This document shows, piece by piece, positions 60,385-64,000 of a stretch of 64,000 nucleotides of DNA. The position numbers and the translations under genes were made by a program. The notes below the pieces were generated by a model. It was given only the letters and a program-made list of their open reading frames with translations. It was not told where the DNA came from and searched no databases. Source of the stretch: Lophius americanus (lineage: Eukaryota > Chordata > Actinopteri > Lophiiformes > Lophiidae); contig JBBDHG010000008.1 of NCBI GenBank assembly GCA_037951165.1, forward strand, positions 8,338,001 through 8,402,000. Reading direction: 5' to 3'. Positions within the stretch are counted from its first letter, which is position 1, and every line of letters starts with the position of its first letter.

Positions 60385-61010
60385 TCCCAGGGTTGGGGGT
60401 GAGTTGCTGCCTCAGACCAGTTTAAGGATCTTGGTGTCTTGTTCTCGACTGATGAGAAAATGGACTGCGAGATGGACAGGTTTTTAGTGCGGCAGTAATG
60501 CTTGTGTTGTCTCCGTCCAATGTGCTGAAAAGAGAGTTGTCAAAGCTCTCAATTTATCGATCCATCCACTTTCAAACCCTGCAAAAGCGGTCGTGAAGTC
60601 TGGATATGCCAAAAAAATGATGTCAAGGATTCAAGCAGCTGGAATGAGATTCCTTCACAGAATGGATGGGTTCAGCATTGAAAAGCTCGGCGTGAAGCCG
60701 CTGCTCCTTCATGATGTAAGGAGCTAGTTGAGGTGTTTCGGGCATTTGATTAGAATACTTCCAAGATGCTCCCCTTCCTCCAGAATGCCTCATTGGAGGC
60801 TTGGAGGAAGGCATGACCAACTTTGTGGAGAATCAAGGTAGACTGGAGAGATTATATTCTGTATCTCAACTGGCCTGGGAATGCCCCGGTATGCCCCAAG
60901 ACGAGCTGGAGAGTGTCGCTGGGGAGACGGAAATGTATAATACCTCTCTAAGTCTGCTGCCATCATAACCCGGCGCTGGATAATCGGAAGAAAATGGATG
61001 GATGGGTAGA
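60385..61010 (+). mobile_element. degenerate LINE copy, 3' part
   Basis: Collinear with the C-terminal coding half and end of a common fish LINE: tttaaggatcttggtgtctt (LGVLF), agctctcaatttatcgatcc (LSIYRSI), gtgaagccgctgctcc (EPLLL), gagctagttgaggtg, agattatattctgtatctca and gagctggagagtgtcgctgg, ending aagaaaatggatggatgg. Several stops and gaps make it inactive. The GRRPRGRPRTRW segment is deleted. Same family as 435-610. Confidence 0.75.
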
Positions 61011-61751
61011 AAGGTCTTCAAACTGGGATGAGATCATATGGTCCATGTCTGCCATGTACAGGGGAGGTGAAGTAGTGATTTTGAAATAGTTAATCATTCG
61101 TTATTCAGGATGCATAATTCATTTTTTTATATATGAGTTATATATTAACCATCTTACTTGTGGAACAATGACTTACTATGTAAAATCACAAAACGTTGTT
61201 GGGCTGCACCGTCTATGTAGGTGCTATTGTTGAGTAAAAGTGAGTTTTTTTTTCTGTGTCTCAACCCAACTGGGCAAAGCAGATGTCTGTCCAACCGGGG
61301 ACGGCTTCAAGGTTTCTGTTCAGAAGCAGTTTCCTCCTCACCACCGTCAACCAGAATTTGCAAATTTTTTCGTCAAAATACGTAGACTGTGAGGTATTTT
61401 CTTGATTTGCGCATGCATAATTTAAATTTCTTTTGGTGTGAAAATACTGACAGCACTGACACAATGAAGTCAGCATCATCCTGACTGTCAAGGATCTGGT
61501 TTCATAAGTTTTTAAGGAAAACTGAACTCTTCCTCTCAGGTGTCAAAGTTCAACCCCTGGTGTTACGCTGCTGCACGTGGTCCTGGTTTTCTTTCTCTTT
61601 CTTCGTAGTTACCATTGCCTGCAGCGACCAGGTGTTGGGTGATTGATGAGGGTCTTTTTTATCCTTCTGCTGCTAATGGACAGGAAGTGACCACCCACAA
61701 CCTCTGATCTCACTAACCCCACAGCATGCTGGGTAACAAGCTGAGTACCTG

Positions 61752-61752
<1 letters not shown>

Positions 61753-61782
<30 letters not shown>
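61753..61782 (+). repeat. CA microsatellite
   Basis: About 14 CA units after cctgt. Confidence 0.9.
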
Positions 61783-61783
<1 letters not shown>

Positions 61784-62639
61784 TTACTCTGTACCACAGT
61801 CAGTAATGAGGTGCTGAAACCAGCAGACTGCCTCTACTCTCTTTCATCTTCCTCTTTCTATCCATCCTGCTGGTTTTCCTCCTACACGCCCAGGAGGATT
61901 ATGGGAAGGGGATGGTTTTAGGGATTGTTTTTTTTTTTTGCTTGGAACCTGAGAGGTCCGAGTAGAAGATGGCTTCCTGCTGTGACCAGGAGTTTATCAA
62001 AATCTGGAGATGTTGCTCTGCCATTAAGCCAAAAGCTGTACAGGTTCTAAAAGTTCAACTCCTCGATCAGATATTTATTCAGCAGTATCACTGAAAATAT
62101 ATATATTTTTTTTATATAGTTTTGCTTCAATCCAATTTGTGTCTCCAAGGTTAAATTTTCCATCTATGTGTGTAACTTCTTCCAGCAGGTGAATAAAGAC
62201 AGTCAGGGACATTTTCACTTTCTGACTTGATTGTTGAATGGCTGTGAGACATCTCACAGGTGACCTGTTTGACCTCGGTACTGCATGCCCTGTTGGGTCA
62301 CCAACTTTATGGAAGATTGGTTGTAGTTAACTGAATTGTTCTTCAACAACTTTGACACCATTCAGAACATATTTCTGAGGTTCATCAGGTGGATATGTTA
62401 CCAAATTCTTGAAAATAAAATGTGTTGGCGGACTGGATCAATATCGGGTGTAGATACACCACTGTGGAATGGTGAGCACCCACCAGCCAGTTGAAATGGC
62501 TGGTGGACATCCTCCATTATGCCAGTGTTATGAACTTGGTCAGGCTTGGCCGGCTTGTAGATCATCCTTTTGTACATTTTCTCATCTTTCTATATTTTAC
62601 TTGGCATGTCCTGTCATGAGTGCTCATTTTTGGATAAGC

Positions 62640-62815
62640 AAAGCAAAAGCCACTTCTTTCGGCTCTTGCCCTTTTAGGGAGTCGCCACAGCAGAATTGTC
62701 TCGTTCTGCATATTGGTTTGGCTTGGGTTTTTATGTCGGATGCCCTCCTTACAAACCCCCCCCATTTATACGGACCTGGGACCTGCACTAGATGTGGCTG
62801 GGTAGACTGGTAGCT
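62640..62815 (+). repeat. dispersed fish repeat
   Basis: ctttcggctcttgccctttt, agggagtcgccacagcag, atgtcggatgccctccttac and catttatacggacctgggac match a widespread teleost repeat (TTTCGGCTGCTCCC..GGGGTCGCCACAGCGG..GCCGGATGCCCTTCCTGAC..GGGCTTGGGACCGGCAC). No function is implied. Confidence 0.65.
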
Positions 62816-64000
62816 CTAAGTGACATTCCTGAGGGTCCAAACTGGATTTTTGCCACGCTCTCTTTTGACCACTCCAATAGCCAGCTGTAAATGGCTTTGA
62901 AGCTGTATTTTTAAAATATGTATCTTGCAACGCTTCTACAGTCTCAATGTTTTTCTCAGAAAGACATAACATTGACATTGCATAACAATTGTACGATGAT
63001 TTGTTGTCAAAGCTTGTCAGTATAGAGATTCTCCACGTCAGACGTCACGAAGTTAAACTGGGCCCTGATGACTCTGACTTCCTCAACTAATACATGGTAG
63101 GACTATGGTTGACTTCTGTCATGGTTGATAACGGAAGGGAGTGGCAGAAGCAAACGGTAGTGGTATTTTTCTCCCTCTTTGGTTTCTTTCTGACTTCCAG
63201 TAGAGAAAATGACCGTGACTCAAGTGATCCAACAGCATCATATATGCGAGTAAAGCAGGGCAGATATTCACGAGGTGTTCCGTGTGAATACATTAATCTT
63301 CACACTTTCATAGTGAGGTCACACATGACTCCTTTTCCTTTACTGCTAGTTCTTTCATGTCCATCTGGTGTGTTTGGCAGTTTAGTAAGTGACCGTGAAA
63401 GACGAACTGACTCTTACCTCTGTTTCGACCGGAATCCGGTCCAATTCCACTGAAGAAGTTTCTCCTTCAGTAGAATTTCTTTCTCATGGACTGATAGAGT
63501 AATGGAGTTGTAATACAGTATAAAATGTCGAACCAGACAGGAATGTAAAAACCTTTATTTTCTTTCTCAAATGTAGTTCCAGTTGTTTCTTTCCATAATC
63601 GAAAGCCTTACTTATATTTGTTGTAGGCAATCATCCTCCGTAAGTGGGCTGGCCGCTCTCTTGTCGATCTCACTAGTGACCAATTGGTAATGAGAAGCTC
63701 TGAAAGGAAGTGGGCGGAGCTTGATGATTAGTCTGTTCCCCAAACAAGAAGCATTAATTAACCCAGGCAGGTAAACAAGGACGAGTTATCTAAATATTGA
63801 GTGTGTAGGTGTGTGTGTTTGTTTGTGTGTTTGAGCGTTGATTCTACCCAAATGAATGTGAGGTCCCTCAATAGGCTGCCGGTTAATTATCCAGTTTAAC
63901 TAATGAAATTGAAACTTGAACCCCACAAATGAATTAATTAGCCTAATTGTCGCTGGCTCTGTATGTGTGATTGTCATTTATCTTTCAGCACTGTTGTGTG

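Larger units (their letters stand above)
38026..64000. other. downstream non-coding region, possibly long-isoform intron
   Basis: About 26 kb without a recognisable exon. I looked for the long-isoform tail expected after codon 999 (LPHRRVTFS-, YYDSGLEESE- and CWMPGQ-like codons) and did not find it, so those exons are probably beyond 64000 or were missed. Contents: LINE and MITE pieces, repeat copies C and D, microsatellites, a pyrimidine-rich tract and a G run, each listed separately. Confidence 0.5.

Overview
The window is typical vertebrate, and by its repeats teleost fish, nuclear DNA: AT-rich, gene-poor, with long introns, many CA/GT microsatellites and old remnants of LINEs and DNA transposons of types common in fish genomes. 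It carries one recognisable gene, on the + strand: protocadherin-1 (pcdh1, delta-1 family; whether it is the a or b copy cannot be told here).

Layout. 1-8380: upstream non-coding DNA with LINE debris and two copies of a dispersed repeat. 8380-9657: CpG-rich promoter region and a probable non-coding first exon ending in a GT donor, with a CTCF-like motif at its upstream edge. 9658-28959: about 19 kb of intron 1, holding a hAT-like element, a TIR element that contains an inverted, decayed copy of part of pcdh1 exon 2, and a LINE 3' fragment. 28960-29785: exon 2 (start codon, signal peptide, EC1, EC2, start of EC3). 29786-34183: intron 2. 34184-36367: large exon 3 (rest of EC3 to EC7, transmembrane helix, most of the cytoplasmic tail). 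Reading through the exon 3 donor adds 21 codons and a stop at 36433, giving a 1020-residue short isoform, then a 1.6 kb 3' UTR with AATAAA at 38000. 38026-64000: no recognisable exon; it may be the long intron leading to the long-isoform exons (which encode the RRVTF motif), or intergenic DNA. It holds LINE fragments, MITE-like repeats, two more copies of the dispersed repeat, a 0.8 kb pyrimidine-rich tract, a 23-base G run and many microsatellites.

Most notable: at 25381-25510, about 3.5 kb upstream of exon 2 and in opposite orientation, lies a 130-base copy (about 90% identical) of exon 2 sequence just after the start codon. It sits inside a 918-base element with short inverted ends and flanking TAA, so it looks like an exon fragment captured by a DNA transposon. 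Its antisense placement in the same pre-mRNA could let it pair with exon 2. No tRNA, rRNA or CRISPR was seen.
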